From the NCBI GenBank assembly GCA_009649835.1, contig PYCK01000205.1, positions 1 through 28,471 on the forward strand: DNA of 28,471 nt, written 5' to 3'. A program made the translations under genes and the position numbers. The notes below the pieces were generated by a model. It was not told the origin of the DNA. It ran no database searches and worked only from the letters and a program-made list of their open reading frames with translations. This document shows positions 14,835-23,566 of the stretch, piece by piece. This DNA comes from Candidatus Methanocomedens sp. (lineage in GTDB: Archaea > Halobacteriota > Methanosarcinia > Methanosarcinales > Methanocomedenaceae). Numbering within the stretch: position 1 is the first letter of the stretch; each line of letters opens with the position of its first letter.

Positions 14835-16118
14835 TCACCAGCACAGTCCCACATATTCGATATCTTCACATCGTATCATATTACGACCATCGACCACGAG
14901 CGGACGGTGCATAACCTTGAACTCTGAACAAAGTCCTTTAAACTCATCCCATTCGGTCATGACCAGGCAGCCGTTGGCCCCTTCCAGTGCCTTGACAGCT
15001 GAATCGCAATATTCAATACCAGGGTAAATAGCCTTCATATTATCAGCTGCCATGGGATCATATGAAGATACCTTTGCCCCCTTATCCAGCAGTGCCCTGA
15101 TAACAGGGATTGCCCTGGACTCCCTGATATCATCGGTATCATTCTTAAATGCAAGACCCAGCACAGCGATTCTTTTTCCTTCCAGTTCACCTGTGCGGGA
15201 CTCAAGCAGGTCTATCATCATTAAGGGCTGCACTTCATTGACATTGATAACTGACTCAAGCAATCCCGGTTCATATCCAAGTTCTTTTGCCTTTCCGATA
15301 AGAGCCTTAACATCCTTTGGGAAACATGAGCCACCGAAACCCGCACCCGAGTTAAGGAAATTTGGCGATATCCTGGAGTCCTTGCCAACTGCTTCCATGA
15401 CCTTGTATGTATCTATTCCCAGTTTTTTGCATATATTGCCTATCTCATTGGAGAAAGATATCTTTGTAGCAAGGAACGAATTGTTGACATATTTTATCAT
15501 CTCGGCAGTCCCGGGGTCGGTATGTGTGATCTGGCACTTTATATTGGCATACAGGGCAGATATGATATCATCCGACCTCTGGTCTATAGCCCCCACGACG
15601 ATCTTATCCGGGTGCATGAAATCATGGACCGCCTTACCTTCCCTCAAAAATTCAGGATTCATGCCAGCCCCGAAATCCACACCTGGTTTTCTGCCGGATG
15701 CCTGCTCTATTATCGGGACCACTACTTTCTCTGTGGTCTCGGGTACTACTGTGCTCTTGACCACGACCACATGGTAGCCATCCTTTTTCCCTATTGCACT
15801 GCCCAGGCTCTTGCTTGCAGCCTTTACTATCCCAAGGTCGATGTTTCCGTTATCGTCAGATGGTGTTCCCACACAGATAAAGGAAATATCAGTATTTGCA
15901 ACCGCATCATCATAATCGGTAGTGGCCCTGATATTTTTACCGGCATGTTTTTTAAGGAGTTCCTCAAGTCCCTCTTCATAAATGGGTGGCTGGCCCCTGT
16001 TTATCATATCCACTTTTCCAGGGTCAATGTCTATACATACTACATTGTGTCCCAGTTCAGCAAAACATGCTGCTGTCACGGTGCCCACATAACCTGAACC
16101 TATGACTGAAACTTTCAA
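14835..16118 (-). CDS. UDP-glucose/UDP-sugar 6-dehydrogenase
   Basis: A 427-residue NAD-dependent enzyme that oxidises C6 of a UDP-sugar to the uronate in two steps. The N-terminal Rossmann motif is VIGSGYVGTVTAACFAELGH, and the catalytic cysteine is Cys265 in GAGFGGSCFPKD. Other family motifs are CVGTPSDDNGNIDL, NPEFLREGKAVHDFMHPDKIVVG and LGLAFKNDTDDIRES. Length and motifs fit UDP-glucose 6-dehydrogenase. UDP-GlcNAc or UDP-ManNAc dehydrogenase is possible given the neighbouring UDP-GlcNAc genes. The start is TTG at 16118, supported by AAGGTG eight bases upstream and by the MKVSVIGSGYVG terminus. A TATA-like AAGATATATG (about 16183-16192) suggests its own promoter. Confidence 0.9.
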   Translation of the reverse strand: MKVSVIGSGYVGTVTAACFAELGHNVVCIDIDPGKVDMINRGQPPIYEEGLEELLKKHAGKNIRATTDYDDAVANTDISFICVGTPSDDNGNIDLGIVKAASKSLGSAIGKKDGYHVVVVKSTVVPETTEKVVVPIIEQASGRKPGVDFGAGMNPEFLREGKAVHDFMHPDKIVVGAIDQRSDDIISALYANIKCQITHTDPGTAEMIKYVNNSFLATKISFSNEIGNICKKLGIDTYKVMEAVGKDSRISPNFLNSGAGFGGSCFPKDVKALIGKAKELGYEPGLLESVINVNEVQPLMMIDLLESRTGELEGKRIAVLGLAFKNDTDDIRESRAIPVIRALLDKGAKVSSYDPMAADNMKAIYPGIEYCDSAVKALEGANGCLVMTEWDEFKGLCSEFKVMHRPLVVDGRNMIRCEDIEYVGLCW

Positions 16119-16125
16119 TTTTGAT

Positions 16126-16131
16126 ACACCT
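16126..16131 (-). promoter_or_regulatory. Ribosome site that decides the TTG start of the UDP-sugar dehydrogenase
   Basis: AAGGTG on the minus strand eight bases before TTG 16118. No ATG or GTG lies between it and the Rossmann motif, which begins only a few residues in, so TTG must be the start. Confidence 0.55.
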
Positions 16132-16198
16132 TTTTTTTATTATCGCATAATTGGCAGATATGTAAAGAACCTAATATCTTTGACATATATCTTGAACA

Positions 16199-16266
16199 CT
16201 TTGCGCTCTTTGCGTCCTTTGCGGTGTATGATTCTAGTCACCGCAAAGAGAGCGAAGTCCGCAAAG
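16199..16266. repeat. Long interspersed-type palindrome
   Basis: Two 28-base arms (16199-16226 and 16239-16266) form an imperfect inverted repeat around a 12-base loop. The arms are built from CTTTGCG-type words on the left and CGCAAAG on the right, and the inner part GGTG/CACC pairs exactly. No T tract follows on either strand, so this looks more like an intergenic palindromic repeat than a terminator. It lies between the GlmU gene and the dehydrogenase promoter. Confidence 0.7.
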
Positions 16267-16303
16267 ATTAGTTTGAATTGTTTGGTTTTTGACAATAATT
16301 ATC

Positions 16304-17494
16304 CTATTTTACAAATTCCCCTGGATGGATATTTGTATCAGGTTCTATCATCGAACCCACGTTCAGCATGCTGTTAATGCCTGTATGTACATTATCGCCC
16401 ATAATGGCACCCAGTTTCCTGCGTCCGGAATCAACCATTGTGCCCATTATCTTCACCTTGATATTGGCACCATCATGCCGCAGGTTCGCCACCTTTGTCC
16501 CTGCACCGAAATTGCAGTCTGAGCCAATTATACTATCGCCCACGTATGAAAGATGTCCGACATGGGTCCGGTCCATGATAATGGAAGCCTTGACCTCTAC
16601 AGCGTTGCCAATGCGCACGCCCCTGCCCAGACTTGTATAAGGCCTGATGTAACAATTTGGCCCGATATCACAATCAGGCCCGATAATTACCGGCCCTTCA
16701 ATGTAAGCACCGCTCCTCACCCTGGCACCCTCACCCACGACCACAGGGCCGTGGATATGCACATCATCCTCAACCTCGCCCAAAATAGCTTTTGAAATAG
16801 TCTTCAGGTACTCCATGTTCGCATCCAGCAAGTCCCACGGCCTGCCAATATCCAGCCATGTGCCGTCCAGTACCTGGTATCCCATGTGAATGCCGCTATC
16901 GATCATATCCTGTATCGTCCTGGTTATCTCGTATTCATCCCTTGCTGAGACGGGCGTACTATCTATGGCCGCGAACACCTCTGGCTCGAACACATAGATG
17001 CCTGCATTGGCAAGATCGGTGGGCGGCTTTTCAGGTTTTTCATGCAGGCGCAGTACATAGCCACCATCTACCTCAAGTACACCGAACCGGGATGGATCAT
17101 CCACCTCCATGGCAGCCATAACAGCTACTTCATCCCGCTCCAGCAAAGTCCTTACCTGGGCAGACGTAATCATAACATCGCCATTCAACACAAGGAACCT
17201 GTCATCAATAAGAGACCTGGCAGTCCCGATGGCATGGGCCGTACCCAGTCGTTCTTCCTGGATAATATAATCGATCTTGACCCCTAAAGCCGAACCACCC
17301 CCAAAATATTCAACAATAGTATCGCCGTGGTACCCTACCACAAGCACGAACTCTCTTATTCCGGCATCCCTGGCCTGCTCGATGACATGCTGCAAAAGGG
17401 GACGGTTGCCAATGGGAAGCATGACCTTGGGGCGGTTCCTTGTAAGCGGACGCATTCGCGTCCCTTCTCCGGCTGCAAGGATGACGGCTTTCAT
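16304..17494 (-). CDS. glmU: Bifunctional GlmU-type enzyme: glucosamine-1-P acetyltransferase / UDP-GlcNAc pyrophosphorylase
   Basis: A 396-residue two-domain protein. The N-terminal nucleotidyltransferase has the GXGTRXRP signature (AAGEGTRMRPLT, residues 8-18) and RPKVMLPIGNRP. The C-terminal part, from about residue 240, is a left-handed beta-helix with hexapeptide repeats, including GAGTKVANLRHD (330-341), the acetyltransferase motif of GlmU-like enzymes. In archaea such proteins acetylate glucosamine-1-phosphate and then form UDP-GlcNAc, sometimes with wider sugar use. It follows glmM by 48 bases. TTTTTATTG at 17522-17530 is about 30 bases before the ATG and there is no ribosome site, so it may also have its own leaderless transcript. 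Confidence 0.88.
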   Translation of the reverse strand: MKAVILAAGEGTRMRPLTRNRPKVMLPIGNRPLLQHVIEQARDAGIREFVLVVGYHGDTIVEYFGGGSALGVKIDYIIQEERLGTAHAIGTARSLIDDRFLVLNGDVMITSAQVRTLLERDEVAVMAAMEVDDPSRFGVLEVDGGYVLRLHEKPEKPPTDLANAGIYVFEPEVFAAIDSTPVSARDEYEITRTIQDMIDSGIHMGYQVLDGTWLDIGRPWDLLDANMEYLKTISKAILGEVEDDVHIHGPVVVGEGARVRSGAYIEGPVIIGPDCDIGPNCYIRPYTSLGRGVRIGNAVEVKASIIMDRTHVGHLSYVGDSIIGSDCNFGAGTKVANLRHDGANIKVKIMGTMVDSGRRKLGAIMGDNVHTGINSMLNVGSMIEPDTNIHPGEFVK

Positions 17495-17521
17495 AGGATG
17501 TTGTTTTGGTGTTGTTACAAT

Positions 17522-17530
17522 AAAAAGATG
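17522..17530 (-). promoter_or_regulatory. Candidate internal TATA box for glmU
   Basis: The minus strand reads CTTTTTATTG, centred about 31 bases before the glmU ATG at 17494. The 48-base gap after glmM and the absence of a ribosome site fit a leaderless secondary promoter. Confidence 0.35.
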
Positions 17531-17542
17531 TTTACTTTTATC

Positions 17543-18847
17543 TCAGGAAGAACCGATCGACGATTCTACTGTACGACAGGTTTTAATGAACAGTTCGTCC
17601 ACTCCAAGGCGTGCCTCGGCAGTCACCCGTATCTTGGGCTCTGTACCTGAGGGCCTGACCAGCACCCAGCCGTTCCCGGTAGCCACCCTGATCCCATCAA
17701 TGGTACTGACCTCTCCGAGGGAAGATAATTCACCTGCAATCCCTGCCATTGCTCCCTCCTTTCGCTTGTCAGGACAGGTTATACCGATCCTCCTGGTCTG
17801 GTACACAGGCAGTTCATCCACCATTTCTGAAAGTTTCCGGGTGCCCATGATCTCTATTAATCTCACAGCAGCATATATGCCGTCCGGGCAAAAGGAAATT
17901 CGGGGGAATATCCAGCTTCCTGAGGGCTCGCCTCCAAAAGCTGCCCCTTCCTTTTTCATTGCCTCGGCCACGTAAACGTCACCAACCCTGCTTCGAATGA
18001 TACTGGTACCAGGCAGGGCATCATCCACTATCATGGAAGTATCCACAGGAACAACTATACTGTCAGCCTCTTCATGAGCGGCAAAGATCGCAAGTAACTG
18101 GTCACCGCCCACGAACCTGCCCTTATCATCTACAGCCATCATCCGGTCTGCATCACCATCATGGGCTATACCCAGATCCGCACCCCAATCTTTTACAGTC
18201 TGCATAAGAAGCCCTAAATTCTCCTCTTTTGGTTCCGGGTTCCTGGCACGAAAATGACCGTCCGGGTTGGAGTTCAATGCAAGCACCCGGCACCCCAGCC
18301 TTCGAAGCAGGAAAGGTGTTATCACGGAAGCGGCCCCGTTGCCGCAGTCAACCACGACCCTTAGATCCTGCAAATCGCCTGAATGTTTCATTATAGCTTT
18401 TATATGGTCCTCAACAGCATTCCCGTAGATGTTTATGCCACCGACCCCATCCCATTTCGCAAGTAAATACCTGGATGATGCTACAGCCTCTTCAATCCCT
18501 TCCTGCTGCCGGCTGTCAAAGGCCATTCCATCCGGGTTCCATAGTTTCATCCCCACATATTCTGCAGGATTATGGGAAGCAGTGATCATAACACCTAAAC
18601 TATAGTTCCTGGCAGCATATGCAAGGGTGGGCGTGGGCACCATACCTAACAGGGTAACATCACACCCGGCAGACATCAGGCCTGCTGCAAAAGCTTCTTC
18701 TATCATCATCCCGGCCACTCTTGGGTCTGTTGCAATCACAGCATCCGAGCAACCCTTCCCGGCAGCTTTTCCCACATTGAGTGCCAGCTCAGGCGTGACA
18801 TCAACATTGGTAATTCCCCTTATTCCCGAAGAACCGAACAGTCTCAC
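17543..18847 (-). CDS. glmM: Phosphoglucosamine mutase
   Basis: A 434-residue alpha-D-phosphohexomutase, which here probably converts glucosamine-6-phosphate to glucosamine-1-phosphate. The phosphoserine is Ser91 in ITASHNPAEYVGMKLWN, the magnesium loop is DGDADR (230-235), the sugar-binding loop is GGEPSGSW, and the C-terminal phosphate-binding loop is RPSGTEPKIRV. Such archaeal enzymes may also act on mannose or glucose phosphates, but its position between glmS and glmU favours glucosamine. The start is GTG at 18847. Its ribosome site AGGTGAT overlaps the glmS stop codon, eight bases downstream of which it begins, so the two are coupled. Confidence 0.92.
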   Translation of the reverse strand: MRLFGSSGIRGITNVDVTPELALNVGKAAGKGCSDAVIATDPRVAGMMIEEAFAAGLMSAGCDVTLLGMVPTPTLAYAARNYSLGVMITASHNPAEYVGMKLWNPDGMAFDSRQQEGIEEAVASSRYLLAKWDGVGGINIYGNAVEDHIKAIMKHSGDLQDLRVVVDCGNGAASVITPFLLRRLGCRVLALNSNPDGHFRARNPEPKEENLGLLMQTVKDWGADLGIAHDGDADRMMAVDDKGRFVGGDQLLAIFAAHEEADSIVVPVDTSMIVDDALPGTSIIRSRVGDVYVAEAMKKEGAAFGGEPSGSWIFPRISFCPDGIYAAVRLIEIMGTRKLSEMVDELPVYQTRRIGITCPDKRKEGAMAGIAGELSSLGEVSTIDGIRVATGNGWVLVRPSGTEPKIRVTAEARLGVDELFIKTCRTVESSIGSS

Positions 18848-18855
18848 TATATCAC

Positions 18856-20679
18856 CTATTCCACTGTAACGCTCTTGGCAAGGTTCCTTGGCTTATCAAT
18901 AGAACATTTCAGTTCCAGCGCCGTATAGTAAGCCAGTAGCTGGATAACCACAGAGGACAGCAGTGGTGTAAGCATCTCATCAGTTTTTGGGATGGGAATT
19001 ACAAAATCAGCAAATTTCTCAATCTCACAATAGTCGTCGCAATCTACTATAGCAATTACTGAAGCATCCCTTGCCGTTACCTCTTTAATATTACTGAGTA
19101 TTTTGTCATATGTATGACCCTGTGGGGCAATGGCCACCACTGGTACGTCCTTTGATATCAGGGCAAGTGGCCCGTGTTTCAACTCTCCGGCTGCATACCC
19201 CTCGGCATGGATATATGAGATCTCCTTCAGTTTAAGTGCGCCTTCCAGTGCCACCGGATAATTGATATTGCGGCCGATAAAAAAATAATCTTTTGCTTTG
19301 ACGAACATTGATGCACATTCATGAATCGTTCCGGCATCTTCGAGGATACGGCTTACATGTCCGGGAATCTTTCGAAGTTCTGATAGCAGCATCCTTGCCC
19401 TGTCAGCATCCATCATGGACCTTGCTCTCGCAAAATGGATAGCCAGCAGGTACAGCATCACCAATTGTGAAGTGAATGACTTCGTAGCAGCCACACCGAT
19501 CTCTGGCCCGGCCCTGGTGTAGATGGTATGGGATGCATCCCTGGAAATAGTACTGCCTACCACGTTTGTAATTGCCAGCGTCCTGCAGCCGTAGGATGCA
19601 GCTTCACGTACGGCCGCTAACGTATCTGCGGTCTCGCCGGACTGGGTGATCGCGATTACCAGGGTAGACGGGGCAAGTACCGGGCTGGAATACCTGAACT
19701 CAGAGCCTGTATCCACATCAGTATGTATGCCAGCCAGTCCTTCAAACAGGTACTTGCCCAGCAATCCGGCATTATAAGACGTACCGCATGCAATGATCTC
19801 GATCCTCTGGAACTGCCTGATCTCATTACGGTCCAGTCCCAGTTCCCCGAAGTTGACATCTCCTTCAAGTTCATGCAGCCGCCCTGTCATGGTCTCATGT
19901 ATGGACCTTGTCTGTTCGTGTATCTCCTTTAACATAAAGTGGGGATAACCGGCCTTTTCAGCGGCTTCCAGGTCCCATTCGATGATGTGTTCCTCTTTTT
20001 CCACCGGGTTACCTTCCATGTCAAAAACCCGGACCGAACCCTGTTTTACTGAGATGAGTTCCAGGTTGTCAATATATATGATCCGGTTCGTGTATTTCAG
20101 GATGGCGGGAATATCAGAGGCTATAAAATTCTCATCCTTGCCCAGGCCTATGATCAATGGGCTGTCCTTTCTTGCAGCTATCAGTTCATCGGGATGTTCA
20201 TTGCTCAGTACTCCGATCGCATAGGAACCACGGACATGTCCCAGTGCAGTACCAACAGCCAGACCCAGGTCGTCTGAATAATACTTATTGATCAGGTGGG
20301 CCAGCACTTCAGTATCAGTATCAGAAATGAAAACAAACCCTTCTGAAATTAATTCACTTTTAAGTTCCTGGTAATTCTCTATAATCCCATTGTGTACCAC
20401 GCAGATATTACCTGAACAATGTGGATGTGCATTTTGGGTTGTTGGTCTTCCGTGGGTGGCCCACCTGGTATGACCTATACCCACATGGGATGAAATTTCG
20501 GGAACGATTGCTTCGAGTTCTGATATCTCTCCTTCATTCTTGAATATCCTGGCTTTTCCTTTATCATCAATAATAGCCATACCAGCAGAATCATATCCCC
20601 TGTATTCCAGCTTCCTGAGGGATTCTAAAAGGATATTTACAGTATCCCCATCCCCAATATATCCTACGATTCCGCACAT
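18856..20679 (-). CDS. glmS: Glutamine-fructose-6-phosphate aminotransferase (isomerizing)
   Basis: About 607 residues. The enzyme makes glucosamine-6-phosphate from fructose-6-phosphate and glutamine, the committed step to UDP-GlcNAc. The N-terminal glutaminase begins MCGIVGYIGDG; the cysteine after the initiator Met is the nucleophile and must be exposed, so the start is ATG 20679, although the frame is open 29 codons further to 20766. Other glutaminase motifs are RGYDSAGMAI, HTRWATHG and HNGIIENY. Two SIS sugar-isomerase domains follow, with CGTSYNAG, TQSGETADTLAA and EGYAAGELKHGP, ending in KSVTVE. It lies 23 bases after the GlmU-like gene and 8 before glmM. Confidence 0.97.
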   Translation of the reverse strand: MCGIVGYIGDGDTVNILLESLRKLEYRGYDSAGMAIIDDKGKARIFKNEGEISELEAIVPEISSHVGIGHTRWATHGRPTTQNAHPHCSGNICVVHNGIIENYQELKSELISEGFVFISDTDTEVLAHLINKYYSDDLGLAVGTALGHVRGSYAIGVLSNEHPDELIAARKDSPLIIGLGKDENFIASDIPAILKYTNRIIYIDNLELISVKQGSVRVFDMEGNPVEKEEHIIEWDLEAAEKAGYPHFMLKEIHEQTRSIHETMTGRLHELEGDVNFGELGLDRNEIRQFQRIEIIACGTSYNAGLLGKYLFEGLAGIHTDVDTGSEFRYSSPVLAPSTLVIAITQSGETADTLAAVREAASYGCRTLAITNVVGSTISRDASHTIYTRAGPEIGVAATKSFTSQLVMLYLLAIHFARARSMMDADRARMLLSELRKIPGHVSRILEDAGTIHECASMFVKAKDYFFIGRNINYPVALEGALKLKEISYIHAEGYAAGELKHGPLALISKDVPVVAIAPQGHTYDKILSNIKEVTARDASVIAIVDCDDYCEIEKFADFVIPIPKTDEMLTPLLSSVVIQLLAYYTALELKCSIDKPRNLAKSVTVE

Positions 20680-20702
20680 TATTTGCTCAGTCCATTCCAA
20701 AT

Positions 20703-21911
20703 TTAAAAAACTTTTGAGTCCCTGGGTATATACCTGGAAACATTTACCCCTGATGCAATACTGCATCCAGTGGATATCATCTTACCAGGTTCGGTTAAAA
20801 CCTTGTGCTTGATGTTATTCCCGTCACCGATCACAGTACCAAGTTTGGCAGCCCTGTGAAGAATGCCTTTCATTTCGATAAATAAGTCCTCTCCGGTCTC
20901 AGTAATGAAATGGGAACCTATACTGTTGTGGGCACCGAGTATTGAGTTGGAGATATATGAAAATGCACCGACCCTGACATCGTGCATTATTATGCTGTTC
21001 TTTATCATGGTTGACGGTTCAATAGTTGAATTGCTGCCAATGGTCGTAGAAGGAAGTATTACTGCATTCGGACCGATCTCGCAATTTTTTCCTATTACTA
21101 CCGGCCCGAGGATATACGAACCTGGATGAATGACTGTATCCGGGCCGATACTTACTCTACCCCTGACCACGGCTCCATCTTCGATCATGCAGTCATTTAC
21201 TATCGGTTCGAATCGATCAAGCATATAGGCATTTGCTTTTAGTAAGTCCCAGGAATGTACGGCATCCAGCCACATGGCTTCTGAATGGACCATGTTAACG
21301 TTCTTACCGTCGTCGATCATATGCTGGATAGTATCTGTGATGGCATACTCACCAGTCTCGGAAATAGAGGTTGATTCTATATAATTAAAAATATCAGGAT
21401 TGAAGATATATATCCCGGTATTCACACTATGGCTCAGGTCTTCTTTTGTCTTTTCGATGATCTTCATCACTCTGTGTTTTTCAGATAATACCACACCATA
21501 TCCTTCAGTATGCTCTCTGACAACGGTCAGTATAGTCGCATCACCTGATCTCCCGGCAAGGATATCAGAGATCGTATCAGCTTCTACAATATTATCACCG
21601 TTTAGGACTATGAACTCATCATCCACGTAAGACGATACCTGTTTTATAGCATGTGCAGTGCCGATCTGGCCCTTTTGCTCTACATAAGTAATATTTACCC
21701 CGAAATCCACTCCATCCCGAAAATGATCCATCATTCGCTCTTTTTTGTATCCTACGACCATAATTATGTCATCAATACCACATTTGAAAAGAGCATCAAT
21801 AATATGTTCAAGGATTGGTTTGTTTGCCACAGGCAGCATTACCTTTGATCTGGTGAGTGTAAGGGGGCGGCATCTCAATCCTTCTCCCGCTCCAAGTATT
21901 ACGGCTTTCAT
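20703..21911 (-). CDS. GlmU-like sugar-1-phosphate nucleotidyltransferase, diverged paralogue
   Basis: A 402-residue protein with the same two domains as the GlmU at 16304-17494: an N-terminal nucleotidyltransferase (VILGAGEGLRCRPLTLTRSKVMLPVANKP) and a C-terminal hexapeptide beta-helix from about residue 240. Two differences stand out. The GXGTR signature reads GEGLR, and the acetyltransferase motif GAGTKVAN is replaced by IGSHFITETG (about 331-340). It therefore may lack acetyltransferase activity, or use another acceptor. It is the first gene of the glmS-glmM cluster. A TATA-like GATTTATATTG (about 21940-21950) lies shortly upstream of the ATG. Confidence 0.82.
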   Translation of the reverse strand: MKAVILGAGEGLRCRPLTLTRSKVMLPVANKPILEHIIDALFKCGIDDIIMVVGYKKERMMDHFRDGVDFGVNITYVEQKGQIGTAHAIKQVSSYVDDEFIVLNGDNIVEADTISDILAGRSGDATILTVVREHTEGYGVVLSEKHRVMKIIEKTKEDLSHSVNTGIYIFNPDIFNYIESTSISETGEYAITDTIQHMIDDGKNVNMVHSEAMWLDAVHSWDLLKANAYMLDRFEPIVNDCMIEDGAVVRGRVSIGPDTVIHPGSYILGPVVIGKNCEIGPNAVILPSTTIGSNSTIEPSTMIKNSIIMHDVRVGAFSYISNSILGAHNSIGSHFITETGEDLFIEMKGILHRAAKLGTVIGDGNNIKHKVLTEPGKMISTGCSIASGVNVSRYIPRDSKVF

Positions 21912-22095
21912 GTAAATTCATATCTATTATATATTTGAACAATATAAATCATTTGTAGAACATTCCAGCTATATGGTCCGAAATAGTATGGTAGCCGATA
22001 GATTAATCAACCTTATCCACATAATGAAAGCCCCACAAGAATAATATTGATTTATAATTAAATTACTAATACTATTTCATGGACGGAGGATAATA
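21912..22095. promoter_or_regulatory. Divergent promoter region, GlmU-like gene and rps19e
   Basis: The 184 bases between the divergent genes hold a minus-strand TATA-like GATTTATATTG (about 21940-21950) for the sugar operon. A plus-strand TGATTTATAATT (about 22048-22059) serves rps19e, with GGAGGA at 22085-22090 as its ribosome site. No other structure is evident. Confidence 0.5.
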
Positions 22096-22545
22096 ATGAC
22101 AACAGTGTATGATATTCCTGCAGATATACTGATTAAGAATGTAGGACAGAAACTAAAAAATGAAAATTTTATACAAACCCCTGATTGGGGGTCCCTGATT
22201 AAGACCGGTGTCCACAAGGAACTGTCTCCAATGGACCAGGACTGGTGGTACACCAGGTGTGCATCTATAGTACGCAGGGTTTATATTGATGGTCCGACAG
22301 GTGTTTCAAGGCTCAAGAGCTTTTACGGCGGAAAGATGCGAGGGGGTTCAGCATCCCCACATCACGTGAAAGGTAGCGGTTCTGTTGTAAGAGAAGCACT
22401 TCAGCAGCTTGAAAGTGCAGGTCTTGTCAAATCTGTAAAGAAAGGCCGGATAGTTACTCCAAAGGGTCAGTCCTTGCTTGATAATGTTGCACATGAGGCA
22501 AAGTCAGGATTGCTGGAGCAATACCCTGGTATTGAAAAATATTAG
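22096..22545 (+). CDS. rps19e: 30S ribosomal protein S19e
   Basis: A 149-residue ribosomal protein of the archaeal/eukaryotic S19e family, part of the small-subunit head. Family motifs seen are VYDIPADILI at the N-terminus, DWWYTRCASIVRRVYIDGPTGVSRL in the middle, the KMRGGSASPHHVKGSGSVVREALQQLESAGLV block, and GRIVTPKGQSLLD near the end. It has a strong ribosome site (GGAGGA) six bases upstream. It is the first gene of a plus-strand translation cluster running to aIF6, followed 37 bases later by the PDCD5 gene. Confidence 0.97.
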   Translation: MTTVYDIPADILIKNVGQKLKNENFIQTPDWGSLIKTGVHKELSPMDQDWWYTRCASIVRRVYIDGPTGVSRLKSFYGGKMRGGSASPHHVKGSGSVVREALQQLESAGLVKSVKKGRIVTPKGQSLLDNVAHEAKSGLLEQYPGIEKY

Positions 22546-22582
22546 GTATTCCCGAATATAATTATTTTCAGGAGGTTGTGTG

Positions 22583-22933
22583 ATGGCTGAAGATGAACTG
22601 GAAGCTATCAGACGTCGGAAAATGGAAATGTTAAGGCAGCAGCAACAGGCGCAAATGCCAGACCCACAGGCTGCTGCCCAGCAAGAACAGGCCATGGCCG
22701 AGATGGAAGCAAGGAAACAAGCCATCTTGCGTTCAATCCTGACACCTGAAGCCAGGGAGAGATTGAATACATTGAGGATGACAAAGCCTGAACTTGTGCA
22801 AAGTGTGGAGGCACAGCTTGTGGGACTGGGACAATCGGGCAGGCTGCAGGGTAAGATAGATGATGCTAAACTGAAAAATCTCTTGATTCAATTGCAACCC
22901 AAAAAACGTGAGATGAGCATAACCCGGAAATGA
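22583..22933 (+). CDS. DNA-binding protein of the PDCD5 family
   Basis: A 116-residue protein of the PDCD5/TFAR19 family, a small helical protein conserved in archaea next to rps19e and of uncertain function (nucleic acid or chaperonin association). The N-terminal charged helix EDELEAIRRRKMEMLRQQQQAQ is followed by a Gln/Ala-rich linker and the core ILTPEARERLNTLRMTKPELVQSVEAQLVGLGQSGRLQGKIDDAKLKNLL. GGAGGT at 22571-22576 is six bases before ATG 22583, favouring it over the adjacent GTG at 22580. Its stop overlaps the next start by four bases. Confidence 0.93.
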   Translation: MAEDELEAIRRRKMEMLRQQQQAQMPDPQAAAQQEQAMAEMEARKQAILRSILTPEARERLNTLRMTKPELVQSVEAQLVGLGQSGRLQGKIDDAKLKNLLIQLQPKKREMSITRK

Positions 22934-23535
22934 AGGCCTATGTGTTGTTCAGTAGCGGCAAGGACAGTTCCCTTGCAGCGATCCTGCTGGAACCATTTTT
23001 CGATGTGGAACTGGTAACTATCAATTTTGGTATCGTACCCACGTATGAATTCGCACGTCAATCTGCATCCAGGCTTGGATTCCCCCACAATGTGATAATG
23101 CTGCGGCCTTCCCTGATCGAAAAAGCTGCTGCAATGTTGCTTGAAGACGCGTTCCCCGGGCGTGCGATCAACTATCTTCATAAGAGCGCACTGGAAGCTG
23201 TATGTTCAAAACCGGACACTACCATCGTGGCCGACGGCACTCGCCGGGATGACAGGGTGCCTATGCTTTCCCCGGCACAGGTAAGAAGCCTGGAAGACAG
23301 GCACAATATCAAGTATATCAGGCCGCTTTCAGGCTACGGCCGGTCTGCAGTTGATGTTTTGGTGGACGCCCATCTACTGGTTGTACAGGGAGAAAGTGAC
23401 AGCATAGAAAAGGCCGATTATGAAGTAGAACTCAGGTCTTTTATACGAAAACAATATAACGAAGGTGATAGTATTGTGGAGCGTTTATTTCCCACACATA
23501 TACAATCACGCGTAACAGACAGGAAGCATTCATAA
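22930..23535 (+). CDS. PP-loop (ATP pyrophosphatase) family protein
   Basis: A 201-residue protein with an N-terminal PP-loop, FSSGKDSSLAA (7-17), the SGGXDS-type ATP-binding motif of enzymes that adenylate substrates in thiolation or amidation. ADGTRRDDRVPMLSP (about 97-111) is a second conserved patch, resembling the archaeal group annotated as tRNA (5-methylaminomethyl-2-thiouridylate) methyltransferase-like (COG2117). The substrate is unknown; a role in tRNA modification is suggested by its place among translation genes. It has no zinc or CxxC motifs. The ATG overlaps the PDCD5 stop (ATGA), so the two are translated together. Confidence 0.8.
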   Translation: MKAYVLFSSGKDSSLAAILLEPFFDVELVTINFGIVPTYEFARQSASRLGFPHNVIMLRPSLIEKAAAMLLEDAFPGRAINYLHKSALEAVCSKPDTTIVADGTRRDDRVPMLSPAQVRSLEDRHNIKYIRPLSGYGRSAVDVLVDAHLLVVQGESDSIEKADYEVELRSFIRKQYNEGDSIVERLFPTHIQSRVTDRKHS

Positions 23536-23566
23536 TATCTCGATAATCAATGAAGGTGTAGCTAAT

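Noticed and set aside
18856..20766. GlmS start at 20766
   Set aside because: The extra 29 residues would bury the catalytic cysteine, which must follow the initiator methionine, and would overlap the preceding gene.
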